Assembly (NCBI GenBank): GCA_019113395.1
Contig: DXHL01000016.1
Location: forward strand, 1-41,942
Direction of reading: 5' to 3'
Source: Candidatus Rikenella faecigallinarum
Lineage (GTDB): Bacteria; Bacteroidota; Bacteroidia; Bacteroidales; Rikenellaceae
Length of the DNA stretch: 41,942 bases
A program made the position numbers and the translations under genes. Position 1 is the first letter of the stretch. The number at the start of each line of letters is the position of its first letter. A model generated the notes under the pieces. It worked only from the letters and a program-made list of their open reading frames with translations. It was not told the DNA's origin and did not search any database. Below, piece after piece: positions 23,162 to 31,813 of the stretch.

Positions 23162-25093
23162 TTACAACGCCCCGCAGAGCGACAGAATCAGAATCAGCAC
23201 CAGCAGCAACAGGGCGTGGAGCACATAGTGGTTTGTTTTCCCGGTTTGGAAGAGTGCCAGTCGTGCTGTCCATCGGCGCAGCAGCAGGGCAAACCAGTGG
23301 GTCACGGCACGCGCCGTCGAGTCCCGTTCTTCGGTGGCAAAGGTGTGTCGTGTGGGGAAGAGTTCCTCGTCGTCCAGTTCATGCACCAGCCGTTCGGCTC
23401 CGCGTTCGCCCATCATGGTTTGGAGTTCGCGGTTGTAGGAGGATGCCGTATATTGCATTCGTTTCGTGGGGACGGTAAAGGCGCATCCCCATGTCGGGCG
23501 GCGCAGGGGTCGCAGGGCTGCCCGTCGGTTGAGTCGCAGTTTGAGGTAGTACAGTCCTCCCGTTACGGCAGCCACGCCGAGCATCACCCACTCAACCGCG
23601 AACATCGTATCGATAATCGGTTGGGCATAGTACCGTGCCCCGAAGAGGGCATCGGCATTTTCGAGCACCATATAGGGATAGAGCACGGGTCCGACCAAAA
23701 TTCCGGCCAGCGGGAGTACCTGCGCCAGGAGCATCAGCAGAGGGACCTCCCGGGCATCGCGTGCGGCGCAGCTGCGCGGGTTCCCCAGGAACGAGATACC
23801 AAAAGCCTTGGTGAAGGTCATGAGGGTCAGTCCCCCCACCAACGCCAGCACCACAATCCCCACCACAGCCACCACTACCCCATTCCCCCGCGTCACGGCG
23901 CCAAAGAAACCGTCATAGAGCACAAATTCCGACGTAAAGCCCATCAGCGCAGGAACGGTACAGATGGCCATCGTCGCCACCAGAAAGAGCGTACCCGTCA
24001 GGGGCATCCGTCGGAGCAGCCCCCCCAGTCGGTTCATGTCGCGGTGGTGCGTAGCGGCCACCACCGAGCCGGCACCCAGAAAGAGCATCGTTTTGTAGTG
24101 GGCATGCCCCAGCACATGGAGGAGCGCCCCCCCGAAACCGGCATAGGTAATAAAGTCGCTGTTCAGGGCGCGTCCGACCATTCCGAATCCGATGCCGAGA
24201 CAGATGATACCGATATTTTCAATCGAGGAGTACGCAAGCAGGCGTTTGAGGTCGCTTTGGACGGCAGCGCGTGCAATGCCGAAGAGAGCCGTCACGGCGC
24301 CCAGGGCAAAAACAACGAGCCCCATTGCCATCAGCGCCTCCTGAGGGAGTGCCAGTGCCGCCCGCACAATCCCGTAAATCCCCATTTTAATCATTACGCC
24401 CGACATGAGCGCCGAGACATGCGACGGTGCAGCCGGGTGGGCCACCGGCAGCCACATGTGGAGCGGGAATATCCCTGCCTTGATGCCGAATCCGACCAGG
24501 AAGAGCAGGAAGAGGGGGACGGTCATCCCCTGTCCCGAGAAAAAGGCGGGTTCCGCCCCTGAAGCGGCAAAAGCGCCGAGCAGGAGGAAGAAGCCGATGT
24601 GCATCAGGACGAGATAGCCCACCGCAGCGTGAAGCACCTCTTTGTGCTGGGCATCGAACATGACCAGCACAAAGGAGCTGAGGGTCATCAGTTCCCACCA
24701 GAAGAGGAAGGGGTATGTTTCAGTGGCGCACACCACGCCAATCATCGAATAGAAAAGCGCCACGAGAGCCGTAAAGTGGATACCGACCTGCGTGGAGCTT
24801 TTCCCTCGAGCATGTTCGGGCATGTAGTCAATGGCGTAGAGGGCACAGGCCACGCCCGTCACGGCCACGGCCAGCACAAAGAGGCCCCCGAGGGCATCGA
24901 GTCCGGGGAGCCACTGAGCGGAGCCGGTCACCGCCTCGGGCAGGACGACAGCCGTTGTGGCGGCAACCGCTGCCACAACGGCTCCCACCGCAATAATGAC
25001 GGCCGCAATGATGGCCTTCACGCGGGTTGTGCGCCCGGCAAAGACCAACACCGACCCCAAAATCAAATAAGGAAATATCGTTGCAATATCCAT
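23162..25093 (-). CDS. hyfB: Hydrogenase-4-like antiporter-type membrane subunit B
   Basis: This 643-residue NuoL/HyfB-type protein has about 14 membrane helices. Conserved stretches are FLFWWELMTLSSFVLVMFD with the key Glu, LFLVGFGIKAGIFPLHMWLPVAHPAAPSHVSALMSGVMIKMGIYG with two lysines, and LKRLLAYSSIENIGIICLGIG. The C-terminal 150 residues include a cytosolic region and a last hydrophobic helix. It is the first gene of the complex, 25 bp after the GT90 gene, and no promoter was seen between them. It probably translocates protons or sodium ions. Confidence 0.9.
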   Translation of the reverse strand: MDIATIFPYLILGSVLVFAGRTTRVKAIIAAVIIAVGAVVAAVAATTAVVLPEAVTGSAQWLPGLDALGGLFVLAVAVTGVACALYAIDYMPEHARGKSSTQVGIHFTALVALFYSMIGVVCATETYPFLFWWELMTLSSFVLVMFDAQHKEVLHAAVGYLVLMHIGFFLLLGAFAASGAEPAFFSGQGMTVPLFLLFLVGFGIKAGIFPLHMWLPVAHPAAPSHVSALMSGVMIKMGIYGIVRAALALPQEALMAMGLVVFALGAVTALFGIARAAVQSDLKRLLAYSSIENIGIICLGIGFGMVGRALNSDFITYAGFGGALLHVLGHAHYKTMLFLGAGSVVAATHHRDMNRLGGLLRRMPLTGTLFLVATMAICTVPALMGFTSEFVLYDGFFGAVTRGNGVVVAVVGIVVLALVGGLTLMTFTKAFGISFLGNPRSCAARDAREVPLLMLLAQVLPLAGILVGPVLYPYMVLENADALFGARYYAQPIIDTMFAVEWVMLGVAAVTGGLYYLKLRLNRRAALRPLRRPTWGCAFTVPTKRMQYTASSYNRELQTMMGERGAERLVHELDDEELFPTRHTFATEERDSTARAVTHWFALLLRRWTARLALFQTGKTNHYVLHALLLLVLILILSLCGAL

Positions 25094-25118
25094 AAGTCCG
25101 TCTTTATGCTGAATAAGT

Positions 25119-26081
25119 CTATCGGTTCGTTTGTCCGGTCATTCGGAAGTATTTGTCGAGCACGAGCAGCGAGACGAGTCGTTCGCGCCGTGCGTCTCGG
25201 AACTGTGCCACATAGTCGTGTGCATGGCGTACAATGGCCTCGGCCTCCTCGGGGTGAGCCGAGTAGTAGGCCACCTTTTCGGGCAGGTCGGCATAGTCTT
25301 CGCGAATCTCCACATAGTGGTAGTCGGGCCGCAGGGTACCCTCCATAAACCAGGTTTCATACCGAGGGCGGGGCATCACCGCGAGCGAGTTGGAAGACAT
25401 GACCCACTTCAGGTTGCTCGCCACGTCGTTGCCTTCGAGCGCGAGGATAAACTGGTATTGGAGGTGGTCCCAGAGGGATATTTTGGGACGGAGCCACTCC
25501 TGCGGAAAATCATTGCCCGAAGGAATAATGCCGCAGTCACAGACCGCCGACCCGTAATATTGCTCCATAAAACGCACCCGATGGGGTTTGTTTCCGATAT
25601 GCCCCCGAAAGATGGCTTGCGGGCGTTTCTTTCGGAAGGGAATCGTGTCGTTCAGAAAGGTGAAGTGGCGCACCTTGTCGAGGTTCAGCAGGACCGCATT
25701 GGCCGTATCGCCAGCAATGGGGCGGCTTTTGACAATCGAGGGAGAGTCGGGAACCCACGTCACGTCCCCAAAGCAGTATCCGCAACGCAACGAGGGGTCG
25801 AACCAACGCGTATATTGCCGCGTGTCGTAGTAGTAGACCGAAGGTCCCATGTCCCGCGAAAATTCGCCCAGCCTCAACGCCGTCTCGGGCAGCGGTGTCA
25901 CGTTTTCCAGCCGGCAATAGTAATCGACCCGCTGCCGGATGTAGTTTTCGTCGGCTCGTCCCTCCACGGAGGCCAGCACACGGGGCAAGCGCCGTCGGCA
26001 CCACCCTACGGGCAGCCACTCACGCCCTGCCGCCCGCAGGTAGTACGCCAGTTTATTGTTTTTTCCCGAGCCGAAGTGCAT
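25119..26081 (-). CDS. Glycosyltransferase family 90 (CAP10/LpsA-like)
   Basis: The 320-residue protein resembles lipopolysaccharide-modifying GT90 enzymes. Visible segments are YYDTRQYTRWFDPSLRCGYCFGDVTWVPDSPSIVKSRPI, then KKRPQAIFRGHIGNKPHRVRFM and KWVMSSNSLAVMPRPRYETWFMEGTLRPDYHYVEIRED. The latter two hold the Arg-rich donor-binding and acidic motifs of the family. It probably adds xylose or glucose to a surface glycan. The ATG at 26079-26081 is chosen because the longer frame overlaps rsmE. It lies between rsmE (32 bp upstream) and hyfB (25 bp downstream) on one strand; no functional link to the complex is evident. Confidence 0.8.
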   Translation of the reverse strand: MHFGSGKNNKLAYYLRAAGREWLPVGWCRRRLPRVLASVEGRADENYIRQRVDYYCRLENVTPLPETALRLGEFSRDMGPSVYYYDTRQYTRWFDPSLRCGYCFGDVTWVPDSPSIVKSRPIAGDTANAVLLNLDKVRHFTFLNDTIPFRKKRPQAIFRGHIGNKPHRVRFMEQYYGSAVCDCGIIPSGNDFPQEWLRPKISLWDHLQYQFILALEGNDVASNLKWVMSSNSLAVMPRPRYETWFMEGTLRPDYHYVEIREDYADLPEKVAYYSAHPEEAEAIVRHAHDYVAQFRDARRERLVSLLVLDKYFRMTGQTNR

Positions 26082-26113
26082 ATCCCCGTATCGACAATGT
26101 GTTTTACATGAAT

Positions 26114-26851
26114 TTATCGTACCAGCGCAGCCATGGCGGCGGCCATCACCCCGGCCGTTTCGGTTCGGAGCCGGCTCTCGCCCAAGGTCACAGGCTGGAA
26201 CCCGCAACCGCGTGCCAAGGCAATCTCCTCGGGCGAAAAATCGCCCTCGGGTCCAATCAGCACACAATACTCCCGCTCGTCCCCCTGTGCCGCTTCACAC
26301 ATCGCTTCAAAGAGCTCCACCCGCTCCTCGAGCGGCGTTCCCTCGTCACAATAGGCCACATACCGCCTCTTCGGCAGCCCTTCTGCCCCGGCCAAAAACG
26401 CCCGTAACGGCGTCAATTCATCCAGTTGCGGCACATAGGCCTTCAGGGACTGCTTCACCGCACTCAGCACCACCTTTTCGCCTCTGTCGCGTCGCAACAC
26501 CTTGCGTTCGGAGTGGTCACAGAGAATCGGCGTAATGCGGTCGATACCGATTTCGGTCGCCTTTTCGAGAAACCACTCGTAACGGTCGGCATTTTTGGTC
26601 GGTGCAATCGCCACATGCAACCGACAGGGCCGCTGCCCGTAATTTTCCGTCCGAGAGAGGATACGCACCTGACAGGCTTTGGCCGTACTGCCCTCCATCA
26701 CCTCCGCTTCACACCACAGACCCGCTCCGTTTGTCAGTTTTACCCGTTCGCCTGCCCGCAGCCGCAACACCCCCACCGCATGGCGAGACTCCTCCGCGTC
26801 CAATACGTAAAGAGGCGCTTCGGAGAGGTCCGGTGTGTAGAAAAGATGCAT
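26114..26851 (-). CDS. rsmE: 16S rRNA m3U1498 methyltransferase
   Basis: RsmE methylates N3 of U1498 in 16S rRNA using S-adenosylmethionine. The 245-residue product has an N-terminal PUA-like domain (MHLFYTPDLSEAPLYVLDAEESRHAVGVLRLRAGERVKLTNG). The C-terminal SPOUT knot follows, with LIGPEGDFSPEEIALARGCGFQPVTLGESRLRTETAG, which forms the trefoil cofactor pocket. EWFLEKATEIGIDRITPILCDHSE in the middle is also typical. It heads the minus-strand run rsmE-GT90-hyf. No strong promoter box was found before it; the divergent peptidase gene starts about 100 bp away. Confidence 0.95.
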   Translation of the reverse strand: MHLFYTPDLSEAPLYVLDAEESRHAVGVLRLRAGERVKLTNGAGLWCEAEVMEGSTAKACQVRILSRTENYGQRPCRLHVAIAPTKNADRYEWFLEKATEIGIDRITPILCDHSERKVLRRDRGEKVVLSAVKQSLKAYVPQLDELTPLRAFLAGAEGLPKRRYVAYCDEGTPLEERVELFEAMCEAAQGDEREYCVLIGPEGDFSPEEIALARGCGFQPVTLGESRLRTETAGVMAAAMAALVR

Positions 26852-26955
26852 GGCGGTTGGGGCAAATCCAAAAATTATGTCGTATTTTTACGCGGTATAT
26901 TACGCGTCTATTATTGGTCAAAAGTACAACTTAAACCCCATAAAACCCAAAAAAA

Positions 26956-29061
26956 GTGAATCGACTTACCCTGTCTGCCGTATGTGTGGCGGCTCTGGCC
27001 ACAGCCTGCACCAGCGGAACGAAAGACTCTCCGAATCCGTTTTTCAGCGCCTGGGACACTCCGTTCGGTGTTCCTCCTTTCGAAAAAATCCTGCCGGAAC
27101 ACTATCTGCCGGCTTTTCAGGAGGGAATGGCCCGCGAGAAGGCCGAAATCGAAGCCATCGTCACCAACCCCGATGCTCCCACCTTTGAGAATACCATTCT
27201 GGCCTACGACAACAGCGGTGAGATGCTGACCCGCGTCTCGTCCGTATTCGGTTGCGTGACAGGGACCGACATGACCCCGGAGCTGGAGGCCATTCAGAGC
27301 GAGGTGTCACCGCTGCTGACCCGCCACAACAGCGACATCAGCCTCGACCCGCGCCTTTTTGCCCGCGTCAAGGCGGTGTACGAAGGGCGCGACACCCTGT
27401 GTGCCGACAGCCTGCAACGGCGGCTGACCGAAAAGATGTACCGCAATTTTGTGCGGAGCGGTGCCGAGCTGTCAGCCGAGGACCAGGCCAAACTGCGCTC
27501 GGTGGACGAGCAGTTGTCGCTGCTCTCGATACGCTTCGGACGCAACCTGCGGGGCGACAACGGCGATTTTGTCCTCCTTATTGACAATCAGGACGATTTG
27601 GCAGGTCTTCCCCAGAGTTCCGTGGATGCCGCCGCCCAGGAGGCCGCACGGCGCGGCCACGAAGGTCAGTGGGCCTTCACCCTCGACAAACCGAGCCTTA
27701 TCCCCTTCCTGCAGTATGCCGAAAACCGCGACCTGCGGCAGCAACTCTACGAAGGTTACCTGACCCGCTGCAACCACGGCGACGAACGTGACAACAAGGC
27801 CATCATCGACTCCATTGCCAACCTGCGTCTGCAACGGGCCAATCTGCTGGGATACCCGACCCATGCGGCATACGTGCTGGAGCGGCAAATGGCCAAGAGT
27901 CCCGAAGCGGTCTATGCACTGCTGACCGAACTGTGGACTCCCGCCCTGGAACGTGCCCGCGGCGAACTGACCGAAATGCAGGCCATCAAGCTGGCCGAGA
28001 CCGGCGACAGCTCGTTCGCCAGCTGGGACTGGTGGTTCTATGCCGAGAAACTGCGCAAAGCCAAATACGACCTCAACGAAGAGGAGTTGCGTCCCTATTT
28101 TTCTCTGGACAGCGTCCGCAAAGGGGTCTTCGGACTGGCCAACAAGTTATACGGCATTACGTTCCGTGAACTGACCGACATCCCGAAATATAACCCGGAG
28201 AATCGGGTTTTTGAGGTGATTGACAGCGATGACACCACCTCACTCGGGGTGCTGTACCTCGATTTCCACCCGCGTGCAGGAAAACGGGTCGGTGCCTGGT
28301 GCACGACTTTCCGCAGCCAGTCTTTCGACTCCACCGGGGCACGCGTAGCACCGATTGTATCGATTGTCTGCAACTTCACGGCTCCGACCGGCAATACCCC
28401 TGCCCTGCTGACCCTCGACGAAACGGCCACCTTCTTCCATGAGTTCGGCCACGGACTCCACCAACTCTTCTCGATGGTACCCTATCGGGGTCTTAAAGGT
28501 GTGGAACGCGACTTTGTGGAACTGCCCTCACAGGTGATGGAAAATTGGGCACTGGAACCCGAAATGCTCTCCTTCTATGCCCACCACTACCAAACGGGGG
28601 CACCGCTGCCGACCGAAACGGTCGAAAAGATTCGCAACAGCGCCCTTTTCAATCAGGGTTTTGAATCGGTCGAATATCTGGCCGCATCGTTGCTGGACAT
28701 GGACTACCATACACTGGCTCAGGCACAGCAAATCGATGTCGAAGATTTCGAACAACAAGCCATGGCAGTCGTTGGACTGATGCCACAAATTGAGCCTCGA
28801 TACAAATCGACCTACTTTCAACACATTTTCAGCGGCGGTTACTCGTCGGGCTATTACAGTTATATCTGGTCTGAAGTGCTGGATGCGGATGCTTTCCACG
28901 CCTTTGTGGAGTCAGGCAACTTATTCGACCCGCAGACCTCCTCACGTTTCCGTACGCTGCTCAGTCGTGGCGGGACAGCCGACGGCGATATCCTGTATCG
29001 CGAATTCCGCGGCAGCGACCCGTCGAAGGATGCGTTGCTGGAGCGTCGCGGTCTGAAGTAG
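26956..29061 (+). CDS. dcp: M3 family peptidyl-dipeptidase (Dcp-like), lipoprotein
   Basis: The 701-residue zinc metallopeptidase has HEFGH at residues 495-499, with a third ligand likely Glu522 in RDFVELPSQ. Other family segments are FHPRAGKRVGAW, PALLTLDETATFFHEFG and FSGGYSSGYYSYIWSEVLDADAF, where Tyr and His residues close on the substrate. It removes C-terminal dipeptides from oligopeptides. The N-terminus (MNRLTLSAVCVAALATACTSG) has a lipobox ending at Cys18, so it is a membrane-anchored lipoprotein. The start is GTG at 26956, the only one giving an intact signal. A good terminator follows, then cassette B. Confidence 0.93.
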   Translation: MNRLTLSAVCVAALATACTSGTKDSPNPFFSAWDTPFGVPPFEKILPEHYLPAFQEGMAREKAEIEAIVTNPDAPTFENTILAYDNSGEMLTRVSSVFGCVTGTDMTPELEAIQSEVSPLLTRHNSDISLDPRLFARVKAVYEGRDTLCADSLQRRLTEKMYRNFVRSGAELSAEDQAKLRSVDEQLSLLSIRFGRNLRGDNGDFVLLIDNQDDLAGLPQSSVDAAAQEAARRGHEGQWAFTLDKPSLIPFLQYAENRDLRQQLYEGYLTRCNHGDERDNKAIIDSIANLRLQRANLLGYPTHAAYVLERQMAKSPEAVYALLTELWTPALERARGELTEMQAIKLAETGDSSFASWDWWFYAEKLRKAKYDLNEEELRPYFSLDSVRKGVFGLANKLYGITFRELTDIPKYNPENRVFEVIDSDDTTSLGVLYLDFHPRAGKRVGAWCTTFRSQSFDSTGARVAPIVSIVCNFTAPTGNTPALLTLDETATFFHEFGHGLHQLFSMVPYRGLKGVERDFVELPSQVMENWALEPEMLSFYAHHYQTGAPLPTETVEKIRNSALFNQGFESVEYLAASLLDMDYHTLAQAQQIDVEDFEQQAMAVVGLMPQIEPRYKSTYFQHIFSGGYSSGYYSYIWSEVLDADAFHAFVESGNLFDPQTSSRFRTLLSRGGTADGDILYREFRGSDPSKDALLERRGLK

Positions 29062-29092
29062 GCATCTGTTATCATATACCAAAACTATTTCG

Positions 29093-29123
29093 GGGCAGTG
29101 TCAGGGATGTCACTGCCCTTTTT
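29093..29123 (+). terminator. Terminator after dcp
   Basis: GGGCAGTG (29093-29100) pairs with CACTGCCC (29111-29118) and is followed by five T residues. It ends dcp transcription and insulates cassette B, which begins 19 bp later. Confidence 0.85.
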
Positions 29124-29132
29124 GTTTCGTTT

Positions 29133-29759
29133 ATGTCCCGCAAGGACTGTTTCCCGGGCGCCGACGGCAGCACGATACAACAAACAATAGGGTATAATGC
29201 CTCAACTATTCCAATATATGACACAAGTGGTAATACTCTGATTGAGGGAAGTGCGACAGGATTACGGATGGTAAATATTACGACAACCGGAGTGCTGAAC
29301 GGGAATACCTCACAAGTATATGTCATTAAGCACCCATTGTCCTTTGTTTATAATCAGAATGAGCCATGGGATTGGTATACCAATATTGAGAGTTACCAGA
29401 ATAATGCCTTGTGGGAAGAGAGAAAGAAAAGTACGTATGACCCGTGTCCTCAAGGTTGGAGAGTACCCCCAACTGCCTCCAAAACTTTTAAGGATTTTTT
29501 AAGTTTTACAGCTTCAGGTTCTGGTATAGATGTAGCGAATGGAATAAAATACAGCAATATAGCTTGGTTTTCGGTCGCCGGATATCGTCGGTATTCAGGT
29601 GGTACTTTAGGTAATGTGGGCTACCACGGTTATTATTGGTCAACTTCTTCCAATGAGACATGGTCCGAAGGTTTATATTTGAGTCTGAATGGGGTGACTC
29701 CAGGCTACCCTTCTTACGGTCGTGGATATGCTTTCCCCATTCGTTGCATACAGGAGTAG
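29133..29759 (+). CDS. Silent cassette B: C-terminal domain of a FISUMP/lectin-like surface protein
   Basis: The 208-residue frame begins MSRKDCFPGADGSTI, so an ATG happens to lie just upstream of the 36-bp anchor. Conserved features are NGNTSQVYVIKHPLSF, EPWDWYTN, YDPCPQGWRVP, GYYWSTSSNE and the closing FPIRCIQE. It lacks a signal peptide, lipobox or N-terminal domain, and a terminator sits just upstream, with no promoter between. Its first half is very close to cassette A (VNITTTGVLNGNTSQ against VNITTSGVLNGNTSQ), its middle is closer to cassette C (AWFSVAGYRR against AWFPSGGYRR), and the last 45 residues are its own. That mosaic pattern suggests exchange among copies. Confidence 0.65.
   Translation: MSRKDCFPGADGSTIQQTIGYNASTIPIYDTSGNTLIEGSATGLRMVNITTTGVLNGNTSQVYVIKHPLSFVYNQNEPWDWYTNIESYQNNALWEERKKSTYDPCPQGWRVPPTASKTFKDFLSFTASGSGIDVANGIKYSNIAWFSVAGYRRYSGGTLGNVGYHGYYWSTSSNETWSEGLYLSLNGVTPGYPSYGRGYAFPIRCIQE
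29142..29177 (+). repeat. Cassette B 5' anchor (36 bp)
   Basis: Same 36-bp block as 11333-11368 and 38247-38282, encoding KDCFPGADGSTI. Only a few positions differ among the three copies. Confidence 0.8.
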
Positions 29760-29925
29760 CATGAGGGAGGAATCGAAGGAGCGGGATAAGGGGAAGTAAT
29801 CCGCAGGGGTATCCGTATAGGGGAAGAGGGGGAAGGCGCAGGGAGCAGCTCAGCCTCTCCCGGAGGGAAGCGAGCGCAAAGAGAAGATAAACCCCAAGCA
29901 AGGAAGCCATGACACGAGAAGGGTG
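29742..29925 (+). repeat. Cassette B 3' element
   Basis: Copy of the purine-rich element from the last codons through about 165 bp past the stop. G-tracts lie at 29806-29809, 29820-29823, 29828-29832 and 29841-29843; two of the loops exceed seven bases, so a quadruplex is less certain than in copy A. Confidence 0.8.
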
Positions 29926-30136
29926 TAAAGCTATGGTCTCAAACATAGGCAGAGCAAACTCCCTATGTCAGGCCGGAACCACCCCCGGTGGAGGCCTGCG
30001 CTAAGGCGCAATCCCCCACTGGTCCCGTCCTGAGAACGCTTTATGGTAAAACACAAATCGATTCGCGTGCCGAGCGGCAACTCACCCACCACGACAAATA
30101 AATTCAAAATTTTGGAATTATGCGGGAAAATAGAAA
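29926..30136. repeat. Spacer B, with one dispersed repeat
   Basis: Gene-free sequence between the cassette B 3' element and the OMP gene promoter. It carries a type 4 repeat at 29953-29980 (CAAACTCCCT and GTCAGGCCGGAACC), shared with spacers A and C. No other gene or RNA was recognised here. Confidence 0.5.
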
Positions 30137-30156
30137 TTAGACGTATATTTGTCTAA
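30137..30156 (+). promoter_or_regulatory. OMP gene -7 box inside a palindrome
   Basis: TATATTTG at 30144-30151 is a perfect -7 box. It is framed by TTAGAC (30137-30142) and GTCTAA (30151-30156), an exact inverted repeat, so a bound protein would cover the promoter. The same half-sites occur near 9412-9428 before the DUF2807 gene. The leader to the ATG at 30212 is about 55 nucleotides. Confidence 0.5.
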
Positions 30157-30211
30157 AAGGTTGGATACCCCAACTCTTGATAGCATACACTAACGGGATA
30201 TCTTATTTTAT

Positions 30212-31138
30212 ATGAAACGAATTCTCTTTTGGGCTGCCATGAGCGCAGTCGTATGGGGTGTTGCACCCGTGCATGCACAAGGTACTGAGATTAAAGTCCA
30301 GGTAATCGATACCCTTTCATCCTCCATGCCGGAGGTATTGGCGGATACCAGTTATGCGGATACGGTGGTGAGCGATGATTATGAAGTCCGAAAAGTCGGA
30401 TTCCCGCAAGACAACAGCACTGACAATAACAACGACATTGTAAAATTGCTCCAAGAGAGTTTCTCTTCGCATGTACAGCCCCCAAAACGGTGGAAATGGC
30501 ATGGCGGCCACTGGGCAGGCATTGGGATTTATTACAGTGGGTTGGTGCGGGATATTGGACATCTGAGTTTGCCGGAGGGAGCCGAATACATGCGTCAGAC
30601 TCCCGCCTCCATCGGGGTGAACATCAACTTTGCAGACCTTACTCTGGTGTCTAATCGCCATTTTGGCCTGATTACCGGGTTGGGATTGGAAATCAACAAC
30701 TTCCGATTTGATGACAATGTGGGATTGAGGAACGAAAACGGATATATCCTGCCCGATTACAGCTATGACATGGCCGGCATCGAACTGAAGAAATCGAAAC
30801 TGACCACCATGTACCTGAATATTCCGCTGCTGGTGGAGTTTCAGTTCGGGCGCTCGAAAGGGGGCAAGAAGTATCCGGCCTTTGTCAATTTCGGATTGGT
30901 CGGCGGACTGAGGCTGCACAGCCACACCAAAGTGCAGTATCGGGATACCAATGGAAACAAACAGACCGAAAAACAGTACGGCAACCTGAATCTGCGCAAC
31001 TTCCATTATGGTGTCGAATGCAATGTGGGGTATAAGTGGATAGCTCTCTCGGCACGCTACTATCCGCAAAGCATTTTTACGGAGACTGGAGGACCTGAGG
31101 TGCAACAGGTAAACATCGGGTTATCGCTGATGTTTTAG
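30212..31138 (+). CDS. Outer-membrane beta-barrel protein (PorT/OmpA-barrel-like)
   Basis: The 308-residue protein has a signal peptide ending near AHA/QG (residues 1-23). An acidic, Ser/Asp-rich linker follows to about residue 85 and then a beta-barrel. Alternating hydrophobic strands with aromatic ends are visible, for example HWAGIGIYYSGLVRD, HFGLITGLGLEINNFRF, YLNIPLLVEFQFG and the C-terminal strand QQVNIGLSLMF ending in Phe, as expected for BAM-assembled barrels. The family has no assigned substrate. The stop overlaps the GTG start of ogt by one base, so the two are probably cotranscribed. Confidence 0.85.
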   Translation: MKRILFWAAMSAVVWGVAPVHAQGTEIKVQVIDTLSSSMPEVLADTSYADTVVSDDYEVRKVGFPQDNSTDNNNDIVKLLQESFSSHVQPPKRWKWHGGHWAGIGIYYSGLVRDIGHLSLPEGAEYMRQTPASIGVNINFADLTLVSNRHFGLITGLGLEINNFRFDDNVGLRNENGYILPDYSYDMAGIELKKSKLTTMYLNIPLLVEFQFGRSKGGKKYPAFVNFGLVGGLRLHSHTKVQYRDTNGNKQTEKQYGNLNLRNFHYGVECNVGYKWIALSARYYPQSIFTETGGPEVQQVNIGLSLMF

Positions 31139-31710
31139 TGACGGGGGTGGCTATCATGGAGGGCATAGACTCCGCTGCAGTGTCCCGACCTACGACGACC
31201 GAAGGGGTGTGGACCGAATGGGAAACCCCGCTCGGGCGGATGCGGGCTGCTGCTGCGGATGACGGAGTGGTGTTTTGTGACTTTTGCGACTCTCCGAAAT
31301 TTGAAATTCACTGGAATCGTCTGTTGCGCTGTCTCTCTTCCGTGCGCTGGCACAAAGGCGAACACCCTTTTCTGACACAAATAAGCACCGAAATGAGCGC
31401 CTATTTGACAGGGACGAGGCGACAGTTTGACGTTCCGTTAGCCCCACCGGGAACCCCTTTTCAGCAGGAGGTGTGGCATCTCCTGCTGAAAATTCCCTAT
31501 GGAGAGACCTGCTCCTATGCTGCTCTGGCGAAACGGATGGGACACGCACGTGCCGTGCGGGCCGTGGCGGGAGCCAATGCCTGGAACCCCGTTCTGGTGG
31601 CCATTCCCTGCCACCGCGTAGTGGCTGCGGATGGGACCTTGGGCGGCTACAGTGCAGGCCTCGAACGCAAAGCCCAACTCTTGGCACTCGAACGGAAATT
31701 CATGCTATAA
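31138..31710 (+). CDS. ogt: Methylated-DNA--protein-cysteine methyltransferase
   Basis: Ogt removes alkyl groups from O6-guanine in DNA by transfer to its own cysteine. The C-terminal domain has FQQEVWHLLLKIPYGETCSYAALAKRMG, then the helix-turn-helix RAVAGANAWNPV with the flipping arginine region, and the active-site IPCHRVV followed by GGYSAG. The GTG at 31138 overlaps the preceding stop; an ATG six codons later (31156) is equally possible. Gene end and the next promoter are close, with GT2 transcription starting about 30 bp downstream. Confidence 0.93.
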   Translation: MTGVAIMEGIDSAAVSRPTTTEGVWTEWETPLGRMRAAAADDGVVFCDFCDSPKFEIHWNRLLRCLSSVRWHKGEHPFLTQISTEMSAYLTGTRRQFDVPLAPPGTPFQQEVWHLLLKIPYGETCSYAALAKRMGHARAVRAVAGANAWNPVLVAIPCHRVVAADGTLGGYSAGLERKAQLLALERKFML

Positions 31711-31728
31711 ATTCGACGGGAAATATCG

Positions 31729-31736
31729 TATATTTG
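31729..31736 (+). promoter_or_regulatory. -7 box of the GT2-sigma-rsmG operon (TATATTTG)
   Basis: TATATTTG at 31729-31736 fits TAnnTTTG exactly. It lies 77 bp before the preferred GT2 ATG (31814), or 29 bp before the upstream GTG. Confidence 0.5.
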
Positions 31737-31813
31737 CACATCCATAACGCCCGCCGACAGTTGGTGTGACGGTGCGTGACGAGCGATATGCCCCTGCTGA
31801 CATTTTTCTGCGC

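Noticed and set aside
23216-24562. A 448-codon plus-strand frame opposite hyfB
   Set aside because: His/Gln/Arg-rich composition typical of the antisense of a membrane protein gene; the hyfB frame explains the sequence.
18443-25093. A working [NiFe] hydrogenase or formate hydrogenlyase
   Set aside because: The nickel-ligand cysteines are absent, and no maturation or formate dehydrogenase genes are in the window.
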